64,000 bases of DNA from Clavibacter phaseoli (GCF_021922925.1 NZ_CP040786.1:1054001-1118000); one strand, 5' to 3'; counted from the first letter of the stretch, positions 37,802 to 47,831 are shown. Translations and numbers: made by a program. The notes: a model not told the origin generated them from the letters alone.

Positions 37802-40528
37802 GTGACTGTCAACGACCAGGATCCGTACTCGGTGAACCACACCGACCAGGATCCGGAAGAGACCGCCGAATGGAACGAGTCCCTCGACGGGCTCGTCGAG
37901 ACGCAGGGCCGGGGTCGCGCGCGCGACGTCATGCTCAGCCTCCTCAAGCGCTCGAAGGAGCTGCACCTCGGCGTGCCGATGGTCCCGACCACGGACTACA
38001 TCAACACCATCGCGCCGGAGAACGAGCCCGACTTCCCCGGCGACGAGGACCTCGAGCGCCGCTACCGCGCGTGGATCCGCTGGAACGCGGCCGTCACGGT
38101 GCACCGGGCCCAGCGCCCCGGCATCGCGGTCGGCGGGCACATCGCCACGTACGCCTCCTCGGCCGCCCTCTACGAGGTCGGCTACAACCACTTCTTCCGC
38201 GGCCAGGACCACCCCGGCGGCGGCGACCAGGTCTTCGTGCAGGGCCACGCCTCCCCCGGCACCTACGCCCGCGCCTTCCTCGAGGGACGCCTGAGCGAGC
38301 ACCAGCTCGACGGCTTCCGCCAGGAGAAGAGCCACGCCGGCGGCGGCCTCTCGTCGTACCCGCACCCCCGCCTCATGCCGGAGTTCTGGCAGTTCCCGAC
38401 CGTGTCGATGGGCCTCGGCCCGATCAACGCGATCTACCAGGCGCAGGCGAACAAGTACCTCACCAACCGCGGCATCAAGGACGCGTCCGACCAGCAGGTC
38501 TGGGCGTTCCTCGGCGACGGCGAGATGGACGAGGTCGAGAGCCGCGGCCAGCTGCAGGTGGCGGCGAACGAGAAGCTCGACAACCTCAACTTCGTCATCA
38601 ACTGCAACCTGCAGCGCCTCGACGGCCCGGTCCGCGGCAACGGCAAGATCATCCAGGAGCTCGAGAGCTTCTTCCGCGGCGCCGGCTGGAACGTCATCAA
38701 GGTCGTCTGGGGCCGCGAGTGGGACGACCTGCTCGCCCGCGACACCGAGGGCGCGCTCCTCGACCTCATGAACCGCACGCCGGACGGCGACTACCAGACC
38801 TACAAGGCCGAGAGCGGCGCCTACATCCGCGAGAACTTCTTCGGGCGCGACGAGCGCACCGCGAAGCTCGTCGAGGGCTACACGGACGACCAGATCTGGA
38901 ACCTCAAGCGCGGCGGCCACGACTACCGCAAGGTGTACGCGGCATTCAAGGCGGCGAGCGAGCACACGGGCCAGCCCACGGTCATCCTCGCCAAGACGGT
39001 CAAGGGCTACGGCCTCGGCCCGAGCTTCGAGGGCCGCAACGCAACCCACCAGATGAAGAAGCTGACGCTGGACAACCTCAAGCAGTTCCGCGACGAGATG
39101 CGCGTGCCGATCACGGACGCCCAGCTCGAGGCGGACCCGTACCTGCCGCCGTACTACCACCCCGGCCAGGACGACGAGGCCATCCAGTACATGCAGGAGC
39201 GCCGCCGCGCGCTCGGCGGGTACTCGCCCGAGCGCCGCGCCAAGCACACGGCGATAACCCTCCCGGACGACTCCGCGTACCGCATCTCCAAGAAGGGATC
39301 CGGCACGCAGGAGATCGCCACGACCATGGCGTTCGTCCGCCTGCTGAAGGACCTCATCCGCTCGAAGGACTTCGGCAACCGCGTCGTCCCGATCATCCCG
39401 GACGAGGCCCGCACGTTCGGCATCGACGCCTTCTTCCCGACGGCGAAGATCTACAACCCGAACGGCCAGCACTACACGTCGGTCGACCGCGAGCTGCTGC
39501 TGTCCTACAAGGAGAGCCCGCAGGGCCAGATCGTGCACGTGGGCATCAACGAGGCGGGCGCCCTGGCGGCGTTCACCAACCTCGGCACCACGTACTCGAC
39601 GCAGGGCGAGCCGCTCATCCCGATCTACGTCTTCTACTCGATGTTCGGGTTCCAGCGCACGGGCGACGCGATCTGGGCGGCCGGCGACCAGATGGCGCGC
39701 GGCTTCCTCATCGGCGCCACCGCGGGACGCACCACGCTCACCGGCGAGGGCCTCCAGCACGCTGACGGCCACTCGCTCGTCCTCTCGCAGACGAACCCGG
39801 CGATCGTGTCCTACGACCCGGCGTACGCCTACGAGATCGGGCACATCGTGCGGTCCGGCCTCGAGCGCATGTACGGCGGGGACCACGAGGACCCGAACGT
39901 CATGTACTACCTCACGGTCTACAACGAGCCGATCATCCACCCGAGCGAGCCCGAGGGCGTGGACGTGGACGGCATCGTCCGCGGCGTCTACAAGCTCAAG
40001 GACGGCTGGGTCGACGGACCCAAGGCGCAGCTCATGGCGTCCGGCGTCGCGGTCCCGTGGGCCCTGGAGGCGCAGCAGCTGCTGGCCGAGGACTGGGGCG
40101 TCTCCGCCGACGTGTGGTCCGTCACCTCGTGGGGCGAGCTGCGCCGCGACGGCCTGGCCACGGAGGAGCACAACATGCTCCACCCGCACTCCGAGACCCG
40201 GGTCCCGTACCTGGAGGAGAAGCTGCGTCACGCCGAGGGCCCGTTCGTCGCGGTCACCGACTTCTCGCACGCGGTCCCCGACCAGATCCGCCAGTTCGTC
40301 CCCGGGGACTACTCGACGCTCGGCGCCGACGGCTTCGGCTTCTCGGACACGCGTCCGGCTGCCCGCCGCTTCTTCGCGATCGACGGTCCGTCGATGGTCG
40401 TGAAGACGCTGCAGCGGCTCGCGAAGCAGGGCAAGGTCGACCAGGACGCGCCGAAGTGGGCGATCGACAAGTACCGTCTGCTCGACGTGAACGCCGGCAC
40501 GACCGGATCGGCGGGCGGCGAGGCGTGA
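37802..40528 (+). CDS. aceE: Pyruvate dehydrogenase E1 component (homodimeric)
   Basis: The 908-residue E1 decarboxylates pyruvate with thiamine diphosphate and passes the acetyl group to E2. Signatures are [20 protein letters not shown], the TPP motif [12 protein letters not shown] ... [22 protein letters not shown], and the transketolase-like third domain with [14 protein letters not shown]. The GTG at 37802 follows AGGAAGAGG and fits the family start. It is followed after 16 nt by the FAS-II regulator gene, so acetyl-CoA supply and lipid synthesis appear linked. Confidence 0.95.
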   Translation: MTVNDQDPYSVNHTDQDPEETAEWNESLDGLVETQGRGRARDVMLSLLKRSKELHLGVPMVPTTDYINTIAPENEPDFPGDEDLERRYRAWIRWNAAVTVHRAQRPGIAVGGHIATYASSAALYEVGYNHFFRGQDHPGGGDQVFVQGHASPGTYARAFLEGRLSEHQLDGFRQEKSHAGGGLSSYPHPRLMPEFWQFPTVSMGLGPINAIYQAQANKYLTNRGIKDASDQQVWAFLGDGEMDEVESRGQLQVAANEKLDNLNFVINCNLQRLDGPVRGNGKIIQELESFFRGAGWNVIKVVWGREWDDLLARDTEGALLDLMNRTPDGDYQTYKAESGAYIRENFFGRDERTAKLVEGYTDDQIWNLKRGGHDYRKVYAAFKAASEHTGQPTVILAKTVKGYGLGPSFEGRNATHQMKKLTLDNLKQFRDEMRVPITDAQLEADPYLPPYYHPGQDDEAIQYMQERRRALGGYSPERRAKHTAITLPDDSAYRISKKGSGTQEIATTMAFVRLLKDLIRSKDFGNRVVPIIPDEARTFGIDAFFPTAKIYNPNGQHYTSVDRELLLSYKESPQGQIVHVGINEAGALAAFTNLGTTYSTQGEPLIPIYVFYSMFGFQRTGDAIWAAGDQMARGFLIGATAGRTTLTGEGLQHADGHSLVLSQTNPAIVSYDPAYAYEIGHIVRSGLERMYGGDHEDPNVMYYLTVYNEPIIHPSEPEGVDVDGIVRGVYKLKDGWVDGPKAQLMASGVAVPWALEAQQLLAEDWGVSADVWSVTSWGELRRDGLATEEHNMLHPHSETRVPYLEEKLRHAEGPFVAVTDFSHAVPDQIRQFVPGDYSTLGADGFGFSDTRPAARRFFAIDGPSMVVKTLQRLAKQGKVDQDAPKWAIDKYRLLDVNAGTTGSAGGEA

Positions 40529-40544
40529 GCTGCGCCGACCTGAC

Positions 40545-41819
40545 GTGACACCCAGCGACCGGCACGACACCGACGTGGAGACCGGGGAGACGAAGGCGGA
40601 GACGCTGACGTGGCTCCGGTCCCTGTCGGGCGAGCTCGCGAGCGCGACGCTCAAGCGGCTGGAGGACACGCTGCCCTGGTACGGCGAGATGCCGCCCGGG
40701 CGGCGGTCCGCCGTCGGTCTGGTCGCGCAGGCGGGCATCACGTCCTTCATCCACTGGTATGACGACCCCGACTCCACCCCGTGGATCGCGGCGGACGTGT
40801 TCGGCGCGGCACCCCGCGAGCTCCTGCGCTCCGTGAGCCTGCAGCAGACGCTGCAGCTCATCCGCGTCACGGTGGAGGTCGTCGAGGACCGCGTACGTGA
40901 CCGGCACCGCACGGTGCGCGACGCGATCCTCCTGTACTCGCGGGAGATCGCGTTCGCCGCGGCCGACGTCTACGCGCGCGCCGCCGAGGCCCGCGGCCTC
41001 TGGGACGCCCGGCTCGAGGCGCTCGTCGTCGACAGCATCCTGTCCGGCGAGTACGACGACGAGCTGCCCTCGCGGATCGCAGCGCTCGGCTGGCACGGGC
41101 ACGGCGAGGTCTCCGTGCTCGTGGGCACGGCGCCCGCGGTGCTCGACGTCGACCAGCTGCGGCGCACGGCGCGGCACCTCGAGGCCGACGTGCTCATCGG
41201 GGTCCAGGGCAGCCGCCTGGTCCTCGTCATCGGACGCGCATCCCCCGCCGTCGTCGACCCGGACGCCGCGGCGCCGGAGACGGCCCCCGTGTCCTTCCTC
41301 GAGATCGCCACGCAGCTCGAGCCCGGCTTCGGATCCGGCCACCTGGTGCTCGGCCACGAGGTGCCGAGCCTCGTGGAGGCGTCGCGGAGCGCGCGGGCCG
41401 CGCTGGCCGGCTTCGCCGTCGCCCGGTCGTGGCGGAACGCGCCGCGGCCCACGCTCGCCGACGACCTGCTGCCCGAGCGCGCCCTCGCCGGCGACCCGCT
41501 CGCCCGGTCGACGCTCATCAACCGGATCTACAAGCCGCTGCAGGCGCACTCGACCGAGCTGCTCGCGACGCTGTGGTGCTACCTCGACACGGGCCGCTCG
41601 CTCGAGGCGACCGCGCGGGAGCTGTTCGTGCACCCCAACACGGTGCGCTACCGCCTCAAGCGCGTCTCCGACGTGATCGGCTGGGACGCCACGGGCGCGC
41701 GCGAGGCCCTCATCCTGCAGGCGGCGCTCATCATCGGGAGCATCGCCGAGGCGGGCACCACGGTCCCCAAGCAGCAGGGGTCGGGTCGCGCCCGCCCGAA
41801 GCGCCAGGCGGCACGATGA
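40545..41819 (+). CDS. fasR: PucR/CdaR-type regulator of fatty acid synthesis (FasR)
   Basis: The 424-residue protein has an N-terminal helical domain (RRSAVGLVAQAGITSFIHWYDD), a GGDEF-like middle domain and a C-terminal PucR helix-turn-helix (LWCYLDTGRSLEATARELFVHPNTVRYRLKRV). Streptomyces FasR has the same architecture, lies directly upstream of fabD-fabH-acpP-fabF, and activates that operon. Here the order is the same. The GTG start lies 16 nt after the aceE stop with only a weak ribosome site. A lipid or acyl ligand is likely (inference). Confidence 0.85.
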   Translation: MTPSDRHDTDVETGETKAETLTWLRSLSGELASATLKRLEDTLPWYGEMPPGRRSAVGLVAQAGITSFIHWYDDPDSTPWIAADVFGAAPRELLRSVSLQQTLQLIRVTVEVVEDRVRDRHRTVRDAILLYSREIAFAAADVYARAAEARGLWDARLEALVVDSILSGEYDDELPSRIAALGWHGHGEVSVLVGTAPAVLDVDQLRRTARHLEADVLIGVQGSRLVLVIGRASPAVVDPDAAAPETAPVSFLEIATQLEPGFGSGHLVLGHEVPSLVEASRSARAALAGFAVARSWRNAPRPTLADDLLPERALAGDPLARSTLINRIYKPLQAHSTELLATLWCYLDTGRSLEATARELFVHPNTVRYRLKRVSDVIGWDATGAREALILQAALIIGSIAEAGTTVPKQQGSGRARPKRQAAR

Positions 41820-41913
41820 CGCGCCTTCCTCGTGGCATCGTCACAATGTCCCGGCGGATCCTCTGTAGGACGCCGACTCCGACGCGCCCCGCGGCGGGCG
41901 GGAGGATGGACGG

Positions 41914-42834
41914 ATGATCATCGTCGTCTGCCCGGGCCAGGGCTCCCAGAAGCCCGGCTTCCTCTCCCCCTGGCTCGAGCACCCCGAGCACGCGCGACGA
42001 CTGGGCGAGCTGGGCGACGCGGCGGGACTCGACCTCGTCACCCACGGCACCACGTCCGACGCCGACACCATCCGCGACACCGCCGTCGCGCAGCCGCTCA
42101 TCGTGGCCGCCGGCATCGTCGCCCTGCACGCCCTCCTCGCCGACGGCCGTGACGCCTACGTCGCCGGCATCGCGGGCCACTCGGTCGGCGAGATCACGGC
42201 GGCCGCGGGCGCCGGCATCCTGACGGACGACGAGGCGATGCGCGTGGTGCGCACCCGCGGCGACGCGATGGCCGAGGCCGCCGCGACCACCCGCACGGGC
42301 ATGAGCGCCGTCGTCGGCGGCGACCAGGACGCCGTACTCGCGCGCCTCGCCGAGCTCGACCTCGAGCCCGCCAACTTCAACGGCGGCGGCCAGATCGTCG
42401 TCGCCGGCGCCCCCGACGCCCTCGCCGCGCTCCAGGCCGAGCCCCTCCGCGGCACGCGCGTCATCCCGCTCCAGGTCGCCGGGGCGTTCCACACGCACCA
42501 CATGGCGCCCGCGGTCGACGCCCTCCGCGCCGCCGTCGCGCCCCTCGCGCCCCGCGACCCGCGCTTCCCCGTCTGGACCAACCGCGACGGCAGCCGGGTC
42601 GAGTCCGGCGCCGCCTACCTCGACCTCATCGTGGGCCAGGTCGCGAGCCCGGTCCGCTGGGACCTCTGCATGGAGGCCTTCGCCGCCGCGGGCGTCACCG
42701 GCCTCATCGAGGTCGCCCCCGCCGGAGCGCTCACCGGCCTCGCCAAGCGCGGCCTCAAGGGCCTCCCGACGCTCGCGCTCTCCACGCCCGACGACCTCCC
42801 GGCGGCCATCGACATGCTCGACGCGCACGCCTGA
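41914..42834 (+). CDS. fabD: Malonyl-CoA:ACP transacylase
   Basis: The 306-residue transferase loads malonyl groups onto ACP for FAS-II. It shows the oxyanion motif CPGQGSQKPGFLSPW, the active-site Ser in GHSVGEITAA and the catalytic His in FHTHHMAPA. The start ATG at 41914 follows GGGAGG at about 11 nt. A possible extended -10 (TGTAGGAC) at about 41864 may give it a promoter of its own, responsive to FasR. Confidence 0.93.
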   Translation: MIIVVCPGQGSQKPGFLSPWLEHPEHARRLGELGDAAGLDLVTHGTTSDADTIRDTAVAQPLIVAAGIVALHALLADGRDAYVAGIAGHSVGEITAAAGAGILTDDEAMRVVRTRGDAMAEAAATTRTGMSAVVGGDQDAVLARLAELDLEPANFNGGGQIVVAGAPDALAALQAEPLRGTRVIPLQVAGAFHTHHMAPAVDALRAAVAPLAPRDPRFPVWTNRDGSRVESGAAYLDLIVGQVASPVRWDLCMEAFAAAGVTGLIEVAPAGALTGLAKRGLKGLPTLALSTPDDLPAAIDMLDAHA

Positions 42835-42864
42835 TCCCGCCTCACCGACACCGAACAGGCACCC

Positions 42865-43878
42865 ATGACCGACCAGCCCCGCCCCACCATCCAGACCGCG
42901 CCCGTGGTCGAGCGCTTCACCCGCATCTGGGGCCTCGGCGCCGCGCGTGGCGAGCTCGACGTCCCGAACGACGACCTCGTCGGCCCGATCGACTCGTCCG
43001 ACGAGTGGATCCGCCAGCGCACCGGCATCATCACGCGCAAGCGCGCGGGTGCCGACGTCGACGCGGTCGACCTCGCGACCACGGCGTCGCTCGAGGCCAT
43101 CGCGAAGGCGGGCATCCGGCCCGAGCAGATCGGCATCGTCCTCGTCAGCACCGTGAGCAACACCGTGCAGACGCCGTCGATGGCGGCGCTCCTCGCCGAC
43201 CGCATCGGCGCGAACCCCGCGCCGGCCTACGACATCTCGGCCGCGTGCGCCGGGTACACCTACGGCATCGCGCAGGCCGACTCCTTCATCCGCTCGGGCC
43301 TCGCGGAGTACGTCCTCGTGGTCGGCGCGGAGAAGCTGTCCGACATCGTCGACCCGACCGACCGCTCCATCTCGTTCCTGCTCGGCGACGGCGCGGGCGC
43401 CGCGATCGTCGGCCCGAGCGACACCCCCGGCATCTCGCCGACCGTGTGGGGCTCGGACGGCTCCAACTGGGACGCCGTCGGCATGACCGGCACCCTGAAG
43501 AGCATGCGCGACGGATCCGCGTGGCCCACCCTCCGCCAGGACGGCCAGAAGGTCTTCCGCTGGGCCGTCTGGGAGATGGTCAAGGTCGCCAAGGAGGCGC
43601 TCGACCGCGCGGGGGTGGCGCCCGAGCAGCTCGCCGCCTTCATCCCCCACCAGGCCAACATGCGCATCGTCGACGAGTTCGCGAAGCAGCTCGGCCTCCC
43701 CGAGTCCGTCGCCATCGCGCGCGACATCGCCACCACGGGCAACACCTCCGCCGCGTCGATCCCGCTCGCCACGCACCGCCTGCTCGAGGAGGACCCGTCG
43801 CTGTCCGGCGGCCTCGCCCTGCAGATCGGGTTCGGCGCGGGACTCGTCTTCGGCGCGCAGGTCGTCGTCCTGCCCTGA
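42865..43878 (+). CDS. fabH: Beta-ketoacyl-ACP synthase III
   Basis: The 337-residue enzyme condenses acyl-CoA starter units with malonyl-ACP. The triad is visible: Cys in ISAACAGYTYG, His in IPHQANMRI and Asn in TGNTSAASIP. The N-terminus has GAARGELDVPNDDL in place of the usual GxGxxxP start, and SDEWIRQRTGI follows as expected. In Gram-positive bacteria FabH selects branched starters, setting iso/anteiso membrane lipids. It lies 30 nt after fabD. Confidence 0.94.
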   Translation: MTDQPRPTIQTAPVVERFTRIWGLGAARGELDVPNDDLVGPIDSSDEWIRQRTGIITRKRAGADVDAVDLATTASLEAIAKAGIRPEQIGIVLVSTVSNTVQTPSMAALLADRIGANPAPAYDISAACAGYTYGIAQADSFIRSGLAEYVLVVGAEKLSDIVDPTDRSISFLLGDGAGAAIVGPSDTPGISPTVWGSDGSNWDAVGMTGTLKSMRDGSAWPTLRQDGQKVFRWAVWEMVKVAKEALDRAGVAPEQLAAFIPHQANMRIVDEFAKQLGLPESVAIARDIATTGNTSAASIPLATHRLLEEDPSLSGGLALQIGFGAGLVFGAQVVVLP

Positions 43879-43892
43879 GCCCCACCGCCCCA

Positions 43893-43898
43893 TAAGCT
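43893..43898 (+). promoter_or_regulatory. Possible internal promoter for acpP
   Basis: TAAGCT lies just after the fabH stop and 33 nt before the acpP ATG. With AGGAG 7 nt before the start it could give extra expression of the abundant carrier protein. Confidence 0.4.
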
Positions 43899-43931
43899 GT
43901 TCCGGTCATCACGAACCACGAGGAGATACAC

Positions 43932-44180
43932 ATGGCACTGTCCACCGAAGAAGTCCTGGCCGGCCTGGCCGAGCTCGTCAACGACGAGACCGGGATCGCC
44001 ACCGACACCGTCGAGATGGACAAGTCGTTCACCGACGACCTGGACATCGACTCGATCTCGATGATGACGATCGTCGTCAACGCCGAGGAGAAGTTCGACG
44101 TCAAGATCCCGGACGAGGAAGTCAAGAACCTCAAGACCGTCGGCGACGCGGTCACGTTCATCACCAACGCGCAGTCCTGA
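43932..44180 (+). CDS. acpP: Acyl carrier protein
   Basis: The 82-residue acidic four-helix carrier has the phosphopantetheine serine in DLDIDSISMM (a variant of DSLD). It carries growing acyl chains between FAS-II enzymes. AGGAG is 7 nt before the ATG, one of the best ribosome sites in the window, which suits a very abundant protein. A hairpin directly downstream may reduce read-through into fabF. Confidence 0.95.
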   Translation: MALSTEEVLAGLAELVNDETGIATDTVEMDKSFTDDLDIDSISMMTIVVNAEEKFDVKIPDEEVKNLKTVGDAVTFITNAQS

Positions 44181-44191
44181 TCGCGCGGAGC

Positions 44192-44221
44192 ATGGCCGGT
44201 CCCGCATCCGGGGCCGGCCAT
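44192..44221 (+). terminator. Hairpin between acpP and fabF, probable partial terminator
   Basis: ATGGCCGG (44192-44199) pairs with CCGGCCAT (44214-44221), with CCC/GGG inside. It lies within an operon, 38 nt before fabF. It could attenuate read-through or protect the 3' end of the acpP message. Confidence 0.55.
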
Positions 44222-44259
44222 CTCCTTCCCCCGTTCCCGACGTCGAGGAGACGCCACGC

Positions 44260-45501
44260 ATGACCACCCCCAAGAAGATCGTCGTCACCGGCATCGGCGC
44301 GACGTCTCCGCTCGGCGGCACCGCCGAGGACACCTGGCAGGCGCTCCTCCGCGGCGAGTCGGGCATCAGCACCCTCGAGCAGGACTGGGTCGCCAAGTGG
44401 GAGATCCCCGTCACCTTCGCCGGGCAGGCCAAGGTGCCGTCCTCCGAGGTCATGCAGCGCATCGAGACCAAGCGGCTCGACCCGTCGAGCCAGTTCGCGC
44501 TCACGGCCGCACGTGAGGCCTGGGCCGACGCAGGATCCCCCGAGGTCGACCCCCTGCGCTTCGCCGTCGACTGGGCGACCGGCATCGGCGGCGTGTGGAC
44601 GCTGCTCGACGCGTGGGACACGCTCCGCGAGAAGGGCCCGCGCCGCGTCCTGCCGATGACCGTCCCCATGCTCATGCCGAACGGCCCCGCGGCCGCGGTC
44701 GGCATGGACCTCGGCGCGCGCGCCGGCATCCAGACCGTCGTGTCGGCCTGCGCCTCCAGCACCGAGTCGATCGCGAGCGCCTACGAGCACCTCCAGGCCG
44801 GCCGCGCGGACATCATCGTCGCCGGCGGCTCCGAGGCCTCCATCCACCCGCTCCCCATCGCGTCGTTCGCCGCGATGCAGGCGCTGTCGAAGCGCAACGA
44901 CGACCCGCAGCGCGCGTCGCGTCCGTACGACATCGCACGCGACGGCTTCGTCCTCGGCGAGGGCGGCGCCGCCCTCGTCCTCGAGACCGAGGAGCACGCC
45001 AAGGCCCGCGGCGCCCGCATCTACGCCGAGCTCGTGGGCGGCGCGGTCACGAGCGACGCGTTCCACATCACGGCGCCGGACCCCGAGGGCACGGCCGCCG
45101 CGCGCGCGATGATCCAGAGCATCGAGGGCGCGGGCTACTCGCGCTCCGACGTCTCGCACATCAACGTGCACGCGACGAGCACGCCGGTCGGCGACATCGC
45201 CGAGTACAAGGCGCTCGAGCGCGTCTTCGGCGACGCCGTCCACGGGATCCCCGTGAGCGCCACGAAGGCGTCGACGGGGCACCTCCTCGGCGGGGCGGGG
45301 GCCATCGAGGCCGTCTTCACCGTCAAGGCGCTGGCGGAGCGCACCGCTCCCCCGACGATCAACCTCACGGAGCAGGATCCCGACATCCCGCTCGACGTGG
45401 TCACGTCGCCGCGGTCGCTGGGCGACGGCGACCTGCTCGCGATCAGCAACTCGTTCGGCTTCGGCGGGCACAACGCCGTCATCGCGTTCCGCAGCGTCTA
45501 G
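44260..45501 (+). CDS. fabF: Beta-ketoacyl-ACP synthase II
   Basis: The 413-residue elongating condensing enzyme has the active-site Cys in VSACASSTESIASAY, His in NVHATSTPVGD and a second His in TKASTGHLLGG, with the C-terminal NSFGFGGHNAVI. The ribosome site is GAGGAGA. It is the last gene of the aceE-fasR-fabD-fabH-acpP-fabF run and ends at a strong bidirectional terminator. Confidence 0.95.
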   Translation: MTTPKKIVVTGIGATSPLGGTAEDTWQALLRGESGISTLEQDWVAKWEIPVTFAGQAKVPSSEVMQRIETKRLDPSSQFALTAAREAWADAGSPEVDPLRFAVDWATGIGGVWTLLDAWDTLREKGPRRVLPMTVPMLMPNGPAAAVGMDLGARAGIQTVVSACASSTESIASAYEHLQAGRADIIVAGGSEASIHPLPIASFAAMQALSKRNDDPQRASRPYDIARDGFVLGEGGAALVLETEEHAKARGARIYAELVGGAVTSDAFHITAPDPEGTAAARAMIQSIEGAGYSRSDVSHINVHATSTPVGDIAEYKALERVFGDAVHGIPVSATKASTGHLLGGAGAIEAVFTVKALAERTAPPTINLTEQDPDIPLDVVTSPRSLGDGDLLAISNSFGFGGHNAVIAFRSV

Positions 45502-45511
45502 CCGGACGCAC

Positions 45512-45549
45512 GACGAGAGGCCCCGACCGGACGGTCGGGGCCTCTCGTC
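45512..45549. terminator. Bidirectional terminator between fabF and the DUF3145 gene
   Basis: A perfect 17-bp stem (45512-45528 with 45533-45549) with a 4-base loop separates the two convergent genes. Confidence 0.9.
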
Positions 45550-45595
45550 ATGTGCGGGCGGGCGGGGAGGAGCCGCGCGCCGGGTGCCGCTCGGG

Positions 45596-46114
45596 TCAGC
45601 CGACCTTGTGCAGCCAGACGACCGGGCTGAAGTCGCTCGCGTGGCGGAACGCCTCCAGCTCGTCGTCCCAGGCCTGGCCCATGGCCAGGCGGAGCTCCCG
45701 GTGCAGCTCGAGCGTGTTGGAGCCGGCGACGTCGAGGGCGTAGCGGATGCGGTCCTCGGGGATCACGGTGTTCCCGGCGGTGTCGGTCTGCGCGAAGAAG
45801 ACGCCGAGGTCGGGGGTGTGCATCCAGCGACCGCCGTCGCGGCCGGGGCCGGCGTCCTCGGTGACCTCGTAGCGGAGGTGCTCCCAGCCGCGGAGGCCGC
45901 TGGCGATGGCGGCGCCGGATCCCTCCGGACCCTCCCAGTAGTACTCGGCGCGCATGGCGCCCTTCAGCACCGGCTGCGGGTCCCACGTGAAGTTCACGGC
46001 GTGACCCAGCGCACGACCGGCGGCCCATTCGACATGGGGGCAGAGCGCGCGAGGGGAGGAGTGCACGTAGAGCACTCCTCGAGCCGGTCTTGAGTTGGCG
46101 ACGGGTGCTTCCAT
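45596..46114 (-). CDS. DUF3145 protein
   Basis: The 172-residue soluble protein starts MEAPVANSRPARGVLYVHSSPRAL and has CPHVEWAAGRALG, MRAEYYWEG, and a C-terminal AMGQAWDDELEAFRHA. This family is restricted to actinobacteria and regularly sits at the end of the FAS-II gene cluster, as here, suggesting a lipid-linked role that has not been shown. The ATG at 46114 has AGGAG 5 nt upstream; the longer frame to 46249 lacks support. Confidence 0.87.
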   Translation of the reverse strand: MEAPVANSRPARGVLYVHSSPRALCPHVEWAAGRALGHAVNFTWDPQPVLKGAMRAEYYWEGPEGSGAAIASGLRGWEHLRYEVTEDAGPGRDGGRWMHTPDLGVFFAQTDTAGNTVIPEDRIRYALDVAGSNTLELHRELRLAMGQAWDDELEAFRHASDFSPVVWLHKVG

Positions 46115-46331
46115 GGGTCTCCTCCATCCGATCAGATGCGTCTTCCCCAACGATCTGCGTGCGATGGACGAGCTCCACACCTGCCGGTGCGGCCGGCGCG
46201 AGCGCCGACAGGTCTCATCATGGCGGGTGATCCTGTGCGCGGGCAACATGCGGGTCGCGACGCGCCGCAGCGGGACGCCGCGCGCTCCCGGGTCAGCGGC
46301 GGGTCCCGCCGGGATGCATGCCGGGAATGCC

Positions 46332-46337
46332 TAGGCT
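46332..46337 (+). promoter_or_regulatory. -10 element for the padR-type gene
   Basis: TAGGCT lies 38 nt upstream of the ATG at 46376. An imperfect inverted repeat (GCAT-n7-ATGC) sits immediately before it and might be an operator. Confidence 0.4.
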
Positions 46338-46375
46338 CCTGGTGTCGGCCCGCCGGGCCGGGAGACGGGGCGGGC

Positions 46376-46978
46376 ATGTCGGTGCGGCACGCTCTCCTCG
46401 CGGTCCTCACCGAGGGCACCTGCTACGGCTACCAGCTGCGGACCGAGTTCTCGCGACGCACCGGGACCGAGGCCCCGCTCAACGTCGGCCAGATCTACAA
46501 CACGCTCGACCGGCTCGAGCGCGACGGATTCGTCGTCAAGGGCGCGATGGACGACGCGGGGCACGTGCCGTACACGATCACCGCGGCGGGCACGGCGGAG
46601 GTCGAGGCGTGGCTCAGGGCGAGCGTGGGCGAGGTCGGGGCCCGCGACGAGCTGGTGGTGAAGGTCACGCTGGCGCTGTCGCTCCCCGACGCGGACGCGC
46701 GCGAGGTCGTGCGGATCCAGCGTGAGGCGTCGCTGGCCGAGGCGGCCGCGCTCACCCGGGCCCGGGAGCGGCTCGAGGCGGAGGCCGGGGATCCCGCGCT
46801 GGCGCGCCTCCTGTCCGTGGAGGCCCAGGAGGCGCAGGTGCACGCGCGGCTGGCGTGGCTCGACGCGGCCGAGCGACGGATCGGGGCAGCACGCGCGACG
46901 GGCACGCGACCCGCGGGACTCGCCGCCGCTCCCCGCCGGGGGCGTCCCGCGCGCGCTCCGGGCGGATCCGCCGACTGA
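46376..46978 (+). CDS. PadR family transcriptional regulator
   Basis: The 200-residue regulator has a winged helix at the N-terminus: SVRHALLAVLTEGTCYGYQLRTEF, then LNVGQIYNTLDRLERDGFV, the classic PadR core. A helical C-terminal dimer domain (Vir-like, about 90-170) and an Arg/Pro tail follow. The ligand and target are unknown; the convergent DUF1684 gene is not an obvious target. GGGAGA is about 10 nt before the ATG. An upstream frame from 46136 is rejected. Confidence 0.87.
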   Translation: MSVRHALLAVLTEGTCYGYQLRTEFSRRTGTEAPLNVGQIYNTLDRLERDGFVVKGAMDDAGHVPYTITAAGTAEVEAWLRASVGEVGARDELVVKVTLALSLPDADAREVVRIQREASLAEAAALTRARERLEAEAGDPALARLLSVEAQEAQVHARLAWLDAAERRIGAARATGTRPAGLAAAPRRGRPARAPGGSAD

Positions 46979-46979
46979 C

Positions 46980-47831
46980 CTAGTGCAGCAGCCCGCCGTC
47001 CTTGGCGAGCACGTTCTTCTCCCCCGCCTCGATGGGCACGGCGAAGCGGTTCTGCTTCGGCGGCATCGGGCAGTTGAAGTTGTAGCTGAAGGCGCACGGG
47101 GGCAGGTAGGCGCGGTTGAAGTCCAGCGTGATCGTCCCGTCGGGCGACGGCGCGACCATGAGGAAGCGGCCGACGCCATACGTGGACTCGCCGCTCGTGG
47201 CGTCCGAGAAGACCAGCAGGAGCGCGCGCCCCTCGCGGAAGGCGGCCAGCGAGTAGTCCACGCCGTCCTTGGTGAAGGTGATCTCGCCGGGCACGATCTT
47301 GTCCTTGGTCGCGCCGTCGTCCTTGAGGTGCTCGAAGCCCATCGCCCGGCCTCCCTCGATGGGCGTGAAGTCGGCCTTCACGACCCACTCCTCCGAGTAC
47401 GGGAACGCGTCGATGCCGCCGAAGTCGCGGATGGCGTCGGACCGCGCGTCCCAGACGCGGAGCGCGTACGCGCCCTCCTCGCTCGCGATGACGAACGCCG
47501 ACACGGTGTCGCTGGCCACGACGGACGAGGGCTGCGGGTCGTCGCGGCCGCGCACGATGGCCTCGCCGTCGACGAGGACGCCGTCGACGCGGAGCCCGTC
47601 CGCCGCGGTCCCCTGGACCCGCAGGCCGGAGGCGCCGGGCTCGAGGGGCGACCACGTCCCGGGTATCCCGTAGACGGGCTGGGGAGCGGCGTCCGCGGAG
47701 ATCCACTGCGTGTTGACGAGGGCCAGGTTGCCCTGGGGCAGGACCACCATCTGCTCGCGACGCGAGCGGTAGACGGCGAGCACCTCCGCCGGATCGGTGG
47801 GAGCGGGGGCGGCGGGTGCGGGATCGGTCAT
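46980..47831 (-). CDS. DUF1684 protein
   Basis: The 283-residue soluble protein has the family's C-terminal signature: YLPPCAFSYNFNCPMPPKQNRF, with two cysteines, and a mid-region DFGGIDAFPYSEEWVVKADF. DUF1684 proteins are common in actinobacteria and have no established function. The N-terminal 12 residues are Ala/Pro-rich. Its stop lies one base from the end of the padR stop, so the two genes meet tail to tail. Confidence 0.87.
   Translation of the reverse strand: MTDPAPAAPAPTDPAEVLAVYRSRREQMVVLPQGNLALVNTQWISADAAPQPVYGIPGTWSPLEPGASGLRVQGTAADGLRVDGVLVDGEAIVRGRDDPQPSSVVASDTVSAFVIASEEGAYALRVWDARSDAIRDFGGIDAFPYSEEWVVKADFTPIEGGRAMGFEHLKDDGATKDKIVPGEITFTKDGVDYSLAAFREGRALLLVFSDATSGESTYGVGRFLMVAPSPDGTITLDFNRAYLPPCAFSYNFNCPMPPKQNRFAVPIEAGEKNVLAKDGGLLH

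Noticed and set aside
37019..40912. 1297-codon open frame opposite aceE
   Set aside because: It is antisense to aceE; only its last part corresponds to the peroxiredoxin region, and in a different frame.
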